A DNA stretch of 64,000 nt from Niallia sp. FSL W8-0635. Its GTDB lineage: Bacteria > Bacillota > Bacilli > Bacillales > Cytobacillaceae. Made by a program: the position numbers and the translations under genes. How positions within the stretch are numbered: the first letter of the stretch is position 1; each line of letters starts with the position of its first letter. Positions 35,460-45,670 of this stretch are shown here, piece by piece. The stretch lies in contig NZ_JBBOYD010000001.1 of assembly GCF_038007965.1 (NCBI RefSeq), forward strand, positions 2,954,501-3,018,500. The letters run 5' to 3'. Below the pieces are notes generated by a model. The model saw nothing but the letters and a program-made list of their open reading frames with translations. It did no database searches and was not told the origin of the DNA.

Positions 35460-35604
35460 ACCGTTCCTCTTTTCTTCTAATTTAAATATGATAAACCATT
35501 TAAATTGTTTATCATACTTTTTTCTGCAAATCAAATGCTGAGACTTGTATCTACTTGCTGTAAAAAGATACAATAAGGATGAAACTTTTGAAGGATGTGT
35601 CAGA

Positions 35605-36384
35605 ATGAATATTTTTAAGCAGTTTTATCGAAGCCTCTATTCTCCAAAAGATATAGCAAGCTTCCGTTTTCAAGGTATCGGCAAAACCATTATTTATCTG
35701 TTGCTTTTAACTATTATTGCATCATTTCCTAATTTGTATTACTTAAATAAGGGAATTAATGAAGCAATACATACGTTTAGTATAACAATGGAGGAAGAAG
35801 TACCTTCATTTACAATAAGCGATAATATACTACATACAGAAAATCAAGAAGAACCAACTATCATTGAAAAGCCTGATTTAACAATCATTTTAGATTCTTC
35901 AGGGACCTACGATCATACAAAAATTAGTTCTTACGGAAATACTGTAGCTCTTTTAAAGGACGAATTTGTCATTGTGACTTCAGGACAGGCCCAAAGGTTT
36001 GAATATTCCTCATTCGGAAATATCACCTTAACAAAAGAAGAGCTTATTGATTTTATTCAAACGATGGATTCTTTAGCATATGTGTTTATCATTATTTTAG
36101 TGGTCATCTATATCCTGTTTATGCTTATTTATAAAGTGCTGCAAACAATCGTGCTTGCTATGTTTGGAAACTTTTTCTCAAAGATATTTGGCAGAGCATT
36201 AACATTTGCACAATGCTGGAAAATCACCGTATATAGTACAACTATTCCTGTTATTTTCTTTACGATTATGGACAGCCTACAAACAATGGTTCCTAGCGGT
36301 TATTTATTAAATTGGTTTATTAGCTTATTCCTTGTTTGCTTAGTTATTAAAGAGGTTCAACCGGAAAAGCCAATGCAACCGTAA
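35605..36384 (+). CDS. yqgB: YqgB, DUF1189 membrane protein
   Basis: 259 residues. A first transmembrane helix (about 27-44) is followed by an extracytoplasmic domain of about 130 residues (includes [14 protein letters not shown]) and then three or four C-terminal hydrophobic helices. This is the DUF1189 layout. ATG 35605 follows AAGGATG; the upstream in-frame ATG at 35545 lacks a ribosome site. Function not known. Confidence 0.85.
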   Translation: MNIFKQFYRSLYSPKDIASFRFQGIGKTIIYLLLLTIIASFPNLYYLNKGINEAIHTFSITMEEEVPSFTISDNILHTENQEEPTIIEKPDLTIILDSSGTYDHTKISSYGNTVALLKDEFVIVTSGQAQRFEYSSFGNITLTKEELIDFIQTMDSLAYVFIIILVVIYILFMLIYKVLQTIVLAMFGNFFSKIFGRALTFAQCWKITVYSTTIPVIFFTIMDSLQTMVPSGYLLNWFISLFLVCLVIKEVQPEKPMQP

Positions 36385-36422
36385 ACCTTTTTTGTCTATG
36401 TAATATAGCTACCCATTATGAT

Positions 36423-36457
36423 AAAAGCAAAAACTACTTGAGATAGTTTTTGCTTTA
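36423..36457. terminator. Bidirectional terminator between yqgB and the chemoreceptor gene
   Basis: A 14-bp stem with arms TAAAAGCAAAAACTA-type (36423-36436) and TAGTTTTTGCTTTA (36444-36457), loop of 7, serving two convergent genes. Confidence 0.88.
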
Positions 36458-36483
36458 TTGTTTATTATGTCCTAATAATTATC

Positions 36484-38172
36484 CTATTCTTCTTCCATAT
36501 TAATATTTTCCTCTAATTTTACTACTAATTTCGAAAGCCTTGAACTGATATCTGCATTTATCTGAATACTGTCCTGCTGTATTTCCCCTATCTTTTTCAT
36601 TTCATCTGAACTTGCAAGTGTCTGTTGGCTAATTGACGTTACATGTAGTGTACTATGCTCCATTTTTGGAAAAAACGCTTGAAGCTCATTCAAAAGATGG
36701 TGATTATCTTTTAAACCTACACTAACTAGAGAAATTCCTTCCAGTAATTGATTAAAAGATATCGTCGCTTTTTTTGCTAAATCAGCACTTTTTGTGAAAT
36801 TTAATTGAATATCTTGTAAATCAGTTGATGATTTTTGGATGATTTGGTCCATATCAAGTGTGAAAGTTTTAATATCTTCTGCTGATTTAGAAGATAAAAC
36901 AGCAAGTTTCTTCACTTCATTTGCTACTACCGCAAACCCTTTTCCTTGTATACCGGCTCGAGCTGCTTCTAGCGTAGCATTTAAAGCCAAAAGCTTTGTT
37001 TGTTCTGCAAGTCCTTTAATATCTTCTACTACCTTTTTAATAGATAGAGCATGATTATTAAGTAAATCGTTATTACTATATATCACCGTTACTTTGTCTT
37101 GTAGTAAATGTTGACTTGCAAATAAATTATTCATATTTTCTTCGCCCAATATGGCAGCACGATTCATTTTTCCTGTATGTTCATTTATTTTCTTACTACT
37201 TTCTTCTAATTGAACACTTAATGCTTTCATTTCTTGAAATATAGTTATATTTTGCTCTGAGCTTATTGCTGTTTGCTCTGCTCCATTTTTAACTGTATTA
37301 ATCATTTCACTGAGCGTTTCGCCACTTTCTATCATCTGCAACGCTTCTGTTTGTAATATTTCATTTGTTTTAGCCAAATGAGCGCTTGTTGCTTGCATTT
37401 CAGATAATACAAGCTGTAACCTCTTAATTAATAAATTATAACTGTTAACCAGTGACATAATCTCCGGTATAGAAGTTTTAATGGAAGTAACCTCTGTTAA
37501 TTGACCATCTCTTGCAACCCGCATAATTTCTCGTAGCTTTAATAGCGGGCTTACCATCGTCTTAACAAAAAGTCGAATAACAATTGCGGTAATTATAATA
37601 CTCAATGCTGAAAAAAGAAGAAGGCTATTTTTCAACTGAGTGACATTATGTAAATACTCTTCTTGCGGGATGACTAATAGATAAATCCCTTTTAATTCTT
37701 GTATATTTTGAAAAGCTACTGTATAGGTTTTACCGTTCCATTGTGTTTCCAATACACCTGATTCTAATTCGTTTGCTTTTTGTATAAATGAATCCTCCCA
37801 CTTTAATGGTGAAGTTTGACTCACTTTAAAAGGTTTAATTTCATTTTCTGATAGCAAAAAGAAGGAGGCATTTAACCCTTCTTTAGCAAAGCTAGCATCC
37901 TGGTCTCTAATTATTTGTTCCATTTTCGTTTGGAACTTTTCTTCCTGGCCAACATACATTAACATGGTATTCTGAGCCATAATATAAATGGTATCCACTT
38001 CTTTTTCTAGTCTTTCATGCATCATCTGAATAGTTATCTTCGTAGAGCTATTAATAGAAATCATTGTTAAAATAAAAATAGTAATAATAAATAATGGCAA
38101 AATAAAAAGGAATAATCGATTTTGGATAGAAAACCTTTCCTTTGATTGTTTTTTATTCTTCAATATTTTCAT
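36484..38172 (-). CDS. Methyl-accepting chemotaxis protein
   Basis: 562 residues: basic N-terminus, TM1 (about 20-42), an extracellular sensor region of about 140 residues, TM2 (about 185-205), HAMP ([15 protein letters not shown]) and a C-terminal signalling domain whose hairpin tip includes [21 protein letters not shown]. It signals to the CheA/CheW complex. The ligand is unknown. This gene has no counterpart at the equivalent place in the B. subtilis order that I can recall, so it is probably an insertion between yqgB and yqfZ. Confidence 0.9.
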   Translation of the reverse strand: MKILKNKKQSKERFSIQNRLFLFILPLFIITIFILTMISINSSTKITIQMMHERLEKEVDTIYIMAQNTMLMYVGQEEKFQTKMEQIIRDQDASFAKEGLNASFFLLSENEIKPFKVSQTSPLKWEDSFIQKANELESGVLETQWNGKTYTVAFQNIQELKGIYLLVIPQEEYLHNVTQLKNSLLLFSALSIIITAIVIRLFVKTMVSPLLKLREIMRVARDGQLTEVTSIKTSIPEIMSLVNSYNLLIKRLQLVLSEMQATSAHLAKTNEILQTEALQMIESGETLSEMINTVKNGAEQTAISSEQNITIFQEMKALSVQLEESSKKINEHTGKMNRAAILGEENMNNLFASQHLLQDKVTVIYSNNDLLNNHALSIKKVVEDIKGLAEQTKLLALNATLEAARAGIQGKGFAVVANEVKKLAVLSSKSAEDIKTFTLDMDQIIQKSSTDLQDIQLNFTKSADLAKKATISFNQLLEGISLVSVGLKDNHHLLNELQAFFPKMEHSTLHVTSISQQTLASSDEMKKIGEIQQDSIQINADISSRLSKLVVKLEENINMEEE

Positions 38173-38374
38173 TTCTTTCGTCCCCCCTACACCATATTTT
38201 CACAAATATTTATTAAGGACATGTAAAAATTAAGTAATTTATTATTAATTTTATGACTATTTACCTACTCTTTTTTCCCCATTTGAAGATCTGAATAATA
38301 TCTTTCTTTTAATAGTTCTAGTGAATGTTGGACAAGCATATATTTTGTCTATAATCATTTTAGGGGGCTTTAGG

Positions 38375-38695
38375 ATGAAAAGGTTTTTTATTACATTTGC
38401 AATTTTAGTAACCATTTATGTTATATATATTGATTTAAATGAAGGGACACTTTCCTCCACCCAAAAACAAGAACCATCACTAGAAGTACAGGCATCTCCA
38501 GAAGATTCCAGCAATTTTTTCGAACAAAAAGTTCAATCTGGTGATACCGTTCTTTCCATAGTAGAACAATATTCGACTGGTGGTATATCTGTAAGCCTTG
38601 AGACCGTAGTAAAGGACTTTCAACAATTAAATGATGGTTTAAAACCTGAAGATATTCAGATTGGAAAAACATATATTTTTCCAATCTATAAATAA
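38375..38695 (+). CDS. yqfZ: YqfZ-like LysM-domain membrane-anchored protein
   Basis: 106 residues: one N-terminal hydrophobic helix, a low-complexity linker and a C-terminal LysM (QSGDTVLSIVEQYS ... IQIGKTYIFPIY). Probably secreted or anchored and bound to peptidoglycan. ATG 38375 is preferred; TAGGGGGC lies before it. The position just upstream of ispG matches B. subtilis yqfZ. Confidence 0.8.
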   Translation: MKRFFITFAILVTIYVIYIDLNEGTLSSTQKQEPSLEVQASPEDSSNFFEQKVQSGDTVLSIVEQYSTGGISVSLETVVKDFQQLNDGLKPEDIQIGKTYIFPIYK

Positions 38696-38824
38696 CATAA
38701 ATGCAGACTTCCAAAAATAAACTATTTTGAGGGAGTTTTTTTATATTTACTTAGATCCATTACTTATTTTTTCTCAGAATAGATGTTTCCCATTAAAAAG
38801 CCAATGCAATTTTCAGCAAGTTTC

Positions 38825-38854
38825 TTGTCAATATGAACGATTCATTGATACAAT
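38825..38854 (+). promoter_or_regulatory. Probable SigA promoter of ispG
   Basis: TTGTCA (38825-38830), an 18-bp spacer and TACAAT (38849-38854), 72 bp upstream of the TTG start. Confidence 0.65.
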
Positions 38855-38926
38855 AGGAAACGATACTAGGAATAAATGAAAAGCTAATTATTTTGGCTGG
38901 TCCAATATAAAAGGAGCGAATCACCA

Positions 38927-40057
38927 TTGAGTGAAATTATACATCGTACAAAAACCCGACCAATTAAAGTTGGTAACTTAACAATTGGGGGAAGTAATGA
39001 ACTATTTATCCAAAGCATGACAACAACAAAAACACATGATGTCGAGGCAACTGTTGCACAAATTAAGCGTTTAGAAGAAGCAGGCTGTCAAGTTGTTCGT
39101 GTCGCATGTCCTGATGAACGTGCTGCCGATGCTATTAGCGAGATTAAAAAACAAATAAATATACCGTTAGTTGTAGATATCCATTTCGATTATCGACTTG
39201 CCTTAAAGGCAATTGAAGGTGGTGCGGATAAAATCCGGATTAACCCAGGTAATATCGGAAAAAGAGAGAAAGTTGAAGCGGTTGTTAAAGCTGCTAAAGC
39301 AAAAGGTATCCCTATTCGAATTGGTGTTAATGCTGGTTCTTTAGAAAAGAAAATCTTAGAAAAATATGGATATCCTACTGCTGATGGAATGGTGGAGAGT
39401 GCTCTACATCATATCAAAATATTAGAAGACCTTGATTTCCATGATATTATTGTATCCATGAAGGCTTCTGATGTGAACTTAGCTATTGAAGCATATGAAA
39501 AAGCTGCTAAAGCATTTGATTATCCCTTACATTTAGGAATAACTGAATCAGGAACACTTTTTGCTGGAACAGTAAAGAGCGCTGCTGGTCTCGGTGCTAT
39601 TTTAAGTAAAGGAATTGGAAATACTTTACGTATCTCCTTAAGCGCGGATCCTGTTGAGGAAGTAAAAGTTGCTAGAGAACTGTTAAAATCATTTGGTCTT
39701 TCTTCTAATGCAGCTACATTAATCTCTTGTCCAACTTGCGGTCGTATCGAAATCGACTTAATTAGTATTGCCAATGAAGTAGAAGATTACATTTCTACCA
39801 TAAAAGCACCTATTAAGGTTGCTGTTCTTGGCTGTGCAGTTAATGGACCAGGGGAAGCAAGAGAAGCAGATATTGGTATTGCTGGTGCTCGTGGAGAAGG
39901 ATTACTTTTCCGTAAAGGAAAAATTGTTCGCAAAGTTCCAGAAGAAACAATGGTAGAAGAACTTAAGAAGGAAATCGATACAATAGCGGAAGAATATTTT
40001 GCAAAAAAAGCAGCTGAAGAAGCTGAAAAAAATGATACTGTTAGTGTACAACCATAA
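38927..40057 (+). CDS. ispG: IspG, (E)-4-hydroxy-3-methylbut-2-enyl-diphosphate synthase
   Basis: 376-residue [4Fe-4S] enzyme of the MEP isoprenoid pathway. TIM-barrel features include [15 protein letters not shown] [13 protein letters not shown] and RINPGNIG; cluster cysteines are in SCPTCGR and CAVNGPGEA. The start is TTG 38927 after AAAGGAGCG. IspH, the next enzyme, is encoded about 6 kb downstream in the window. Confidence 0.96.
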   Translation: MSEIIHRTKTRPIKVGNLTIGGSNELFIQSMTTTKTHDVEATVAQIKRLEEAGCQVVRVACPDERAADAISEIKKQINIPLVVDIHFDYRLALKAIEGGADKIRINPGNIGKREKVEAVVKAAKAKGIPIRIGVNAGSLEKKILEKYGYPTADGMVESALHHIKILEDLDFHDIIVSMKASDVNLAIEAYEKAAKAFDYPLHLGITESGTLFAGTVKSAAGLGAILSKGIGNTLRISLSADPVEEVKVARELLKSFGLSSNAATLISCPTCGRIEIDLISIANEVEDYISTIKAPIKVAVLGCAVNGPGEAREADIGIAGARGEGLLFRKGKIVRKVPEETMVEELKKEIDTIAEEYFAKKAAEEAEKNDTVSVQP

Positions 40058-40064
40058 AAGTGAG

Positions 40065-40098
40065 AAAATCTAACCTCAATACAGAGGTTAGATTTTTT
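40065..40098. terminator. Bidirectional terminator between ispG and yqfX
   Basis: A 12-bp stem AAATCTAACCTC / GAGGTTAGATTT with loop AATACA and T6 on the plus strand. Confidence 0.92.
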
Positions 40099-40113
40099 GA
40101 TTTTCAATTCTTG

Positions 40114-40482
40114 TTAGAAGAATGGGGCAATAAAAATTCCTATGATAATGGAGATTGCACCTAGTGTAATTGCCCATGTTCCTAGTGCGGATGCTCCTTT
40201 TCTTCTTGCTATGAATCCTAATACTATCCCGACAATACCTAAGATAATAGGCATTACAAACAAGGACAGGATAGAAATGATTAAAGCTGTAATACCAATT
40301 CCTTTACCTCCTGCTACTTCCCTATCTCTCCCAACACCAGAGGTCACTGGACGTGTAGCATTATAAGTCATTGGAGGTGTTATTTCTGCTGATGTTTCTT
40401 CTAAATAATCAACAGGTGATCCAGTTCGCTCTCTATCTTGAAAATCGTGACTGTATCCTTCATTGCTATTTTGGTCTGCCAT
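40114..40482 (-). CDS. yqfX: YqfX-like small membrane protein
   Basis: 122 residues: a hydrophilic Asp/Glu/Thr-rich N-terminus of about 60 residues and two C-terminal helices separated by a basic ARRKGAS loop (LSLFVMPIILGIVGIVLGFI; LGAISIIIGIFIAPFF). Position convergent to ispG matches B. subtilis yqfX. Function unknown. Confidence 0.82.
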   Translation of the reverse strand: MADQNSNEGYSHDFQDRERTGSPVDYLEETSAEITPPMTYNATRPVTSGVGRDREVAGGKGIGITALIISILSLFVMPIILGIVGIVLGFIARRKGASALGTWAITLGAISIIIGIFIAPFF

Positions 40483-40651
40483 GATGATCCCTCGCTTTCT
40501 TTAATAGGAGCATTTATTATCATCACCAAATTCTCTGTCCCTATGTCTGTAAATGTTTTACATACGTTTCTCCTTTTTTACTTCTATCCTTTTCCTTGAC
40601 CCCATTATTTGGTAAGCTAGATAGGAACAACATTGGACAAAGGAGCATAAA

Positions 40652-41233
40652 ATGAAAAAAATGCGTTTTGGAATTGATATTGATGGAACAGTAACTAGCC
40701 CTGCTACATTTGTTCCCTTTTTAAATGAAAGCTTTCAATTAAATATTTCGTTTGAGGATGTTGTACAGTATGAATTTTATCCTTTAGTAAACGTTTCAAA
40801 CGAAGAATTTGACAAATGGTTTATGGAAAATGAGGCTAGAATTTACACGGCATCTCCCCTTGCCGAGGGAGCGAATATTGTATTAGAAAAATGGGCAAAA
40901 CAACATGAACTCATATTTATTAGTGCAAGAGGCGAAGGAATGCTTGATCTAACTAAGGAATGGTTTAATAATAACGGTATTAGCTTTGACCATATTGAAT
41001 TAATTGGTTCCCATCATAAAATAGCTGCTGCCAAAAAAAACAAAGTAGATATATTCTTTGAAGATAAGCATGATAACGCCGTTATGCTTCATGAGGAGTT
41101 AGGTATTCCAGTTATTCTCTTTGATACGCCATATAATAGGAAACCCATACCTAAAGGAGTTATACGCGTCACAACATGGAATGAAGCATATGAATGGGTG
41201 GAAGAATGGCTCCATTCTCCATTCAATAAATAG
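40652..41233 (+). CDS. yqfW: YqfW, HAD-superfamily 5'-nucleotidase-like hydrolase
   Basis: 193 residues. HAD motif I is DIDGTVT (residues 9-15), motif II FISARGE and motif III/IV around KKNKVDIFFEDKHDN, as in the 5'(3')-deoxyribonucleotidase type C family. Substrate unknown. Good Shine-Dalgarno (AAAGGAG) before ATG 40652. Confidence 0.88.
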   Translation: MKKMRFGIDIDGTVTSPATFVPFLNESFQLNISFEDVVQYEFYPLVNVSNEEFDKWFMENEARIYTASPLAEGANIVLEKWAKQHELIFISARGEGMLDLTKEWFNNNGISFDHIELIGSHHKIAAAKKNKVDIFFEDKHDNAVMLHEELGIPVILFDTPYNRKPIPKGVIRVTTWNEAYEWVEEWLHSPFNK

Positions 41234-41265
41234 CTTTCCTTTAATGGTTCCAGTTATTATTAAAT

Positions 41266-41305
41266 AAAAAAACGAAGCAATATCTCAATAGATATGCTTC
41301 GTTTT
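41266..41305. terminator. Bidirectional terminator between yqfW and zur
   Basis: A long stem AAAAACGAAGCA...TATC / GATATGCTTCGTTTT, with T or A tracts at both ends, directly at the zur stop. Confidence 0.9.
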
Positions 41306-41306
41306 C

Positions 41307-41720
41307 TTATTTTTGACACTCCGGACATTTCCCATAAATTTCAAACTTATGACCAGAAACATCATAGCCATTTAAGCTTTCTGTCAGTTCTTCCATGGGA
41401 CAAGTAATGATTTCTTTTGTTTTTCCACAGTCTAAGCAAATGAAATGATGGTGGTGGTGGTGATGAGAACAAGTAAAGCGAAAATGCTTTTCGCCATTTA
41501 ATTCTGTCATTTCAAAAATATCCAAGTCTGCAAATAAGGATAAATTACGATATATCGTATCAAAACTTAAACCTGGATAGTCATCCTTTAAAGCTTCTAA
41601 TACATCTTTGGCTGTTAGATATTTATTTTCAGTCGAGAATAATGCTAATATATCTTCTCGCTTGTCCGTATGTTTATATCCTTTTTCCTTCAGGATATCT
41701 AGTGCACTTTGTACATTCAT
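41307..41720 (-). CDS. zur: Zur, zinc-responsive Fur-family repressor
   Basis: 137 residues, close to B. subtilis Zur (YqfV) in every segment: [40 protein letters not shown]-terminal winged helix, then the dimerisation domain with structural zinc cysteines C95, C98, C132 and C135. A run of seven histidines (86-92) precedes FICLDCG. It represses zinc uptake genes when zinc is sufficient. ATG 41720 follows GAGGTGGAG. Confidence 0.95.
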   Translation of the reverse strand: MNVQSALDILKEKGYKHTDKREDILALFSTENKYLTAKDVLEALKDDYPGLSFDTIYRNLSLFADLDIFEMTELNGEKHFRFTCSHHHHHHHFICLDCGKTKEIITCPMEELTESLNGYDVSGHKFEIYGKCPECQK

Positions 41721-41827
41721 TTTTCTCCACCTCATTTCTGCTTGTCTTTTTTAACAGGTAAGGATACTTATATTCCAAATAATTTTTTCCTGATTTTACT
41801 CTATTCCTTATAAAAATAAAAAATCTA

Positions 41828-41842
41828 TAGTAATCATTACGA
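41828..41842. promoter_or_regulatory. Zur-box-like palindrome between zur and yqfT
   Basis: TAGTAATCATTACGA fits the Bacillus Zur consensus TCGTAATNATTACGA at 13 of 14 fixed positions; the right half continues into ATTT as in the longer consensus. It sits 108 bp upstream of zur and 152 bp upstream of the divergent yqfT. It suggests control of zur itself, or cross-binding by another Fur-family protein. Confidence 0.65.
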
Positions 41843-41993
41843 TTTATTTACTCTAAATGGTTTCAAAATCAGTATACAAGAATGAACGATTTCTGTAAAG
41901 ATATCTTCTACTTATAAAGATTAATTAAAGAAATCAAAAAAAAATAGCACATTTTTGTCTAACTCCTCATATGTTAGAATGGGGAGTGATGAC

Positions 41994-42251
41994 ATGAAAA
42001 TTTTTGAAAATATAATCAATCATAAAATCAACAACATAACCTCTACTGAATTAATGAAATACAGTAAACAGTTCAAAATTAAAATTACAAATGAGGAAGC
42101 AGTAAAACTTGCTAATCATCTTAACGGACGAAAAATCAATATTTTCAAGCCTAATGAACGCGCACAATTAATTAGAGAGGTAGCTAAATTAACAAGTCCT
42201 GCTACAGCAAAGGAACTAAACGATTTATTTAATTTATTTGCCGAGCAGTAA
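41994..42251 (+). CDS. yqfT: YqfT, DUF2624 small cytosolic protein
   Basis: 85 residues beginning MKIFENIINHKINNIT; helical, with the DUF2624 pattern (ELMKYSKQF, AVKLANHLNGRKINIF). ATG 41994 follows GGGGAGTGATG; an upstream frame to 41955 lacks a ribosome site. Function unknown. Followed by a terminator shared with nfo. Confidence 0.85.
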   Translation: MKIFENIINHKINNITSTELMKYSKQFKIKITNEEAVKLANHLNGRKINIFKPNERAQLIREVAKLTSPATAKELNDLFNLFAEQ

Positions 42252-42280
42252 ACTACCATACTTAACTTTACTTTTGAAAT

Positions 42281-42306
42281 AAAAAACGCTCTAATGAGCG
42301 TTTTTT
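42281..42306. terminator. Bidirectional terminator between yqfT and nfo
   Basis: A perfect 11-bp stem AAAAAACGCTC / GAGCGTTTTTT with loop TAAT, overlapping the nfo stop codon. Confidence 0.93.
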
Positions 42307-43198
42307 AACTTTGTAAAATTTCTGCCAATAGATTTTCATTAAATGTTTTATTTCTAATCATTTCGATTTCATGCTTATAAGGGGCTTTTTTATCATTTTT
42401 ATCGGTTCCAACATACGGTGTTTCCAATATTTTTGGAACATCTTCTAGTTGCGGATGATGAACTATTTTCACCAATGCATCAAAACCAATCTGACCGTAA
42501 CCGATATTTTCATGTCTATCTTTTCTTGCACCAAGAATATTTTTACTATCGTTAATATGCAATACTTTTAATTTATCGATTCCCACGATTCGATCGAACT
42601 CTTCTAATACACCATCAAAATCTTCTACAATATTGTATCCAGCATCATGAGTATGACATGTATCAAAGCATACTGATAATTTATCATTATGTGTAACACC
42701 TTCCATAATCATTGCTAATTCTTCAAAGTTGCGACCACATTCCGAACCCTTTCCAGCCATTGTTTCAAGGGCTATTTGCAAGTTTTCATTACCAGTAAGC
42801 ACTTCATTTAAGCCTTCAATGATCTTTTTAATGCCAACTTCCGCGCCTGCGCCTACATGTGCACCTGGATGTAAGACAATTTGCTTTGCTCCTAGTGCTT
42901 CTGTTCTTTCAATTTCACTACGCAAAAAATTTACTCCCAATTCAAAAGTAGCTGGGTTCGTTGTATTGGCAATATTAATAATATATGGTGCATGAACAAT
43001 AATATCTTTTATGCCATTTTGCTCCATATGAAGTTGACCTGCTGCGATATTTAAATCTTCTATTTTCTTTCTTCTTGTATTTTGTGGAGCCCCTGTATAG
43101 ATCATAAAAGTATTAGCACCATAGGAGACTGCTTCTTCACTTGAACCTAGTAACATCTTTTTTCCACTCATTGATACATGTGAACCAATTTTCAACAA
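42305..43198 (-). CDS. nfo: Nfo, endonuclease IV (apurinic/apyrimidinic endonuclease)
   Basis: 297 residues of TIM-barrel AP endonuclease IV, acting in base-excision repair. Trinuclear zinc ligands are in [10 protein letters not shown], the [10 protein letters not shown] glutamate, [34 protein letters not shown] and the LETP glutamate. The start is placed at TTG 43198 ([12 protein letters not shown]), nine bases from GAGGAG and equal in length to B. subtilis Nfo; TTG 43207 and 43195 are alternatives. It lies just after cshB and is probably cotranscribed. Confidence 0.94.
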   Translation of the reverse strand: MLKIGSHVSMSGKKMLLGSSEEAVSYGANTFMIYTGAPQNTRRKKIEDLNIAAGQLHMEQNGIKDIIVHAPYIINIANTTNPATFELGVNFLRSEIERTEALGAKQIVLHPGAHVGAGAEVGIKKIIEGLNEVLTGNENLQIALETMAGKGSECGRNFEELAMIMEGVTHNDKLSVCFDTCHTHDAGYNIVEDFDGVLEEFDRIVGIDKLKVLHINDSKNILGARKDRHENIGYGQIGFDALVKIVHHPQLEDVPKILETPYVGTDKNDKKAPYKHEIEMIRNKTFNENLLAEILQS

Positions 43199-43215
43199 AT
43201 CAACCAACTCCTCTA

Positions 43216-44529
43216 CTACCTATTTTTTCTATTACTTATTCTCTTTTCTCTCTTTTTAATTGTTTCTACTTGTAGTTGCATTTTTTTCTTATATCCAGGT
43301 TTAACTTTTTTCGGTTTTTTGACAAGTGACTTAGCTTTTAAATCAATTTCGTCTACTTGCTTCTTGCGGTTTTTACGGCGATTTCGATCTTCTAATTCTA
43401 TCCATTCGCCTTTTTTTAGATCCATATGCTTAAACTCAATACCTAATTTTTCCAGCTGGTTTAGCTTGTCTTCATCAGACGTCTCATAGATTGTTAAGGC
43501 AATTCCTGAATAACCAGCTCTTGCTGTTCTACCGACGCGGTGTACATAAAAATCTAGGTCTGAAGGCAGCTCATAGTTGATAACATGGCTAATCCCTTTA
43601 ATATCAATTCCTCTTGCCGCTAAATCTGTTGCTATGATGTATTGGAATTCTAAATCTAGAATTTGTTTCATTACTTTTTTGCGTTCACGAGGGGTTAATC
43701 CACCGTGTAATCTTCCAACCTTAAGACCTTTATTTGATAAACCAGTTGCTACTTCATCACACATTTGCTTTGTATTTGTAAATACAATTGCAAGATAAGG
43801 ATTGTAACTTACTAATGCTTCATAGACAGTTGTGATTTTATCACGGTGTCGAGAAGGTATTAGAATATGTTCAATATTTGCAGCAGTCAACTGCTTTGGC
43901 TCAATATGAACATACGTTGGATTTTCTAAATATTTCTTTAAGAATGGTTTTAATTTTTCAGGAATGGTTGCTGAAAATACAAACATACTTAAATCTTTAG
44001 GCATTTTCGCTGCAATCTGATCGACATCTTCAATAAAGCCCATATCAAGCATTAAGTCAGCTTCATCGACAATGAGAATTTTAGCTGTATGCACAAATAA
44101 TGCTTGCTCTTTAACAAGATCATTAATTCTTCCTGGTGTACCTACAACAATTTGTGGTTGCGTCTTTAACTTTTCAATAGAACGCTGTTTATCTGTACCT
44201 CCAATATAAAGGCGGGACGTTATTGGTTGTTCTGAATGCTTAATTATTTTCAAAATTTCTTGGTTGATTTGATTCGCCAATTCTCTTGTTGGTGCTGTAA
44301 TAACAGCTTGTACCGCTTGTTTTTCAGCTACTATTCTTTGAATAATCGGCAAAACATAGGAATGGGTTTTACCTGTTCCAGTTTGTGATTGACCAATTGC
44401 ACTTTCCCCTTTTAAAACAAGAGGAATAACTTTCTGTTGAATTTCTGTCGGTTCGTAAAAACCTAATTCATCAATAGCATCTATAATAAATGGTTTTAAC
44501 TCGTATTGTTTAAATTGATTATTACTCAT
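43216..44529 (-). CDS. cshB: CshB, DEAD-box RNA helicase
   Basis: 437 residues with the full motif set: Q motif (TEIQQKVIP), motif I SQTGTGKT, Ia APTRELA, II VDEAD, III SAT, and [12 protein letters not shown]. The lysine/arginine-rich C-terminal tail of about 70 residues matches CshB (YqfR), a cold-shock helicase implicated in RNA remodelling and 50S assembly. Upstream of nfo as in B. subtilis. Confidence 0.94.
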   Translation of the reverse strand: MSNNQFKQYELKPFIIDAIDELGFYEPTEIQQKVIPLVLKGESAIGQSQTGTGKTHSYVLPIIQRIVAEKQAVQAVITAPTRELANQINQEILKIIKHSEQPITSRLYIGGTDKQRSIEKLKTQPQIVVGTPGRINDLVKEQALFVHTAKILIVDEADLMLDMGFIEDVDQIAAKMPKDLSMFVFSATIPEKLKPFLKKYLENPTYVHIEPKQLTAANIEHILIPSRHRDKITTVYEALVSYNPYLAIVFTNTKQMCDEVATGLSNKGLKVGRLHGGLTPRERKKVMKQILDLEFQYIIATDLAARGIDIKGISHVINYELPSDLDFYVHRVGRTARAGYSGIALTIYETSDEDKLNQLEKLGIEFKHMDLKKGEWIELEDRNRRKNRKKQVDEIDLKAKSLVKKPKKVKPGYKKKMQLQVETIKKREKRISNRKNR

Positions 44530-44809
44530 ATATAAAACTCCTTAATAGCCAGATAAATGAACGTGCACAGATTTGGCATTTACCTATAGCTCTTTTGTCC
44601 ATCATTTAATTATAATAAAAATTTACCTAAAAGGCTATAACGAGTGCCCTTTTTATTTTTTCCAATACCATAAATCACTCAATGGTTTATCCTATTCCTA
44701 GCTTTTTACATTACACGTAAAGCTATCCATTATTTCTTTGCAAAACCTAAACATCTTCTGACTCTTTGCATACTCTATAAAGTAGTATAAGTGAAAGGAG
44801 GCGTTTTTT

Positions 44810-45385
44810 ATGATGCCACCAAGACCACGTGGACCGTTCCAAGGACCACCAATGGGTGGGAGAATGCCGGGAATGAGAGGTCCATCTAACTTTCCTGGAG
44901 GCGCAATGGGCAGAGGTGGAGGGCCGAGCAGAGGAAGTGGCGGCGGATTACTATCTAGACTTCTCGGAGGCGGTAATAATGCAGCAGGAGCTGCTACGAA
45001 CGCAGGAGCTAGAAGTGCTGCATCTGGGGGCGGCGGATTGCTAAAAACATTGACCAACCCTTCTTCCATTAATGGATTTTTAGCAAATTCTCAAAAATTC
45101 CTTAATACCGCGAGCCAAATTGGACCGATGATTAATCAATATGGTCCAATGGTTAAAAACATCCCTGCTATTTGGAAAATGTATAGAGGATTAACAAGCT
45201 CGAGCAATGAAACAGACGAAGCAGAAGTTACAGAACAACCAACGAATTCAGTAAAAAGTGAAAAAACAACTAAACCAGCAACAAAGAAACAAATCAAGAC
45301 CATTGAAGATGTAAATGATGATTTTGAAACAGAATCAGCACCTGAAAAATCTACTGGTGCTCCGAAACCTAAATTATATGTATAA
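44810..45385 (+). CDS. yqfQ: YqfQ/VrrA-like Gly/Pro-rich protein
   Basis: 191 residues. The N-terminal 60 are Pro/Gly/Arg-rich (MPPRPRGPFQGPPMGG then GGLLSRLLGGGNN), the middle is the conserved YqfQ domain (FLANSQKFLNTASQIGPMINQYGPMVKNIPAIWKMYRGL), and the tail is acidic and lysine-rich. Homologues next to ispH include B. anthracis VrrA, the first VNTR typing locus of that species. No exact tandem repeat is present here. GAAAGGAGGC precedes ATG 44810 (ATG ATG). Function unknown. Confidence 0.85.
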   Translation: MMPPRPRGPFQGPPMGGRMPGMRGPSNFPGGAMGRGGGPSRGSGGGLLSRLLGGGNNAAGAATNAGARSAASGGGGLLKTLTNPSSINGFLANSQKFLNTASQIGPMINQYGPMVKNIPAIWKMYRGLTSSSNETDEAEVTEQPTNSVKSEKTTKPATKKQIKTIEDVNDDFETESAPEKSTGAPKPKLYV

Positions 45386-45670
45386 ATATCCCTTGACCTT
45401 TCAAGCATGAACCAATAAAACGTTTCATTCCAAACTAGGCTCCATTATGAATCAACAGTGCCTATTGCCAAGAGTGAATCTGGATTGGTTTTTGCTTTGT
45501 TTGGTCAATTTTTTTAATAGACTTATGAATCATCCTTTTTCCAGACAGTTATACTTTGTAAACCGTTCCTATGTTATATATAATAAACATGTTATATTAT
45601 TGGAAGAAATAATAGTACCTAATACTTAATATATTGTTATAGAGAAGTATCATGCAGGAGGAATCGGAGA

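Noticed and set aside
44698..45069. Pro-rich 123-codon minus-strand frame
   Set aside because: Antisense shadow of the Gly/Pro-rich yqfQ gene.
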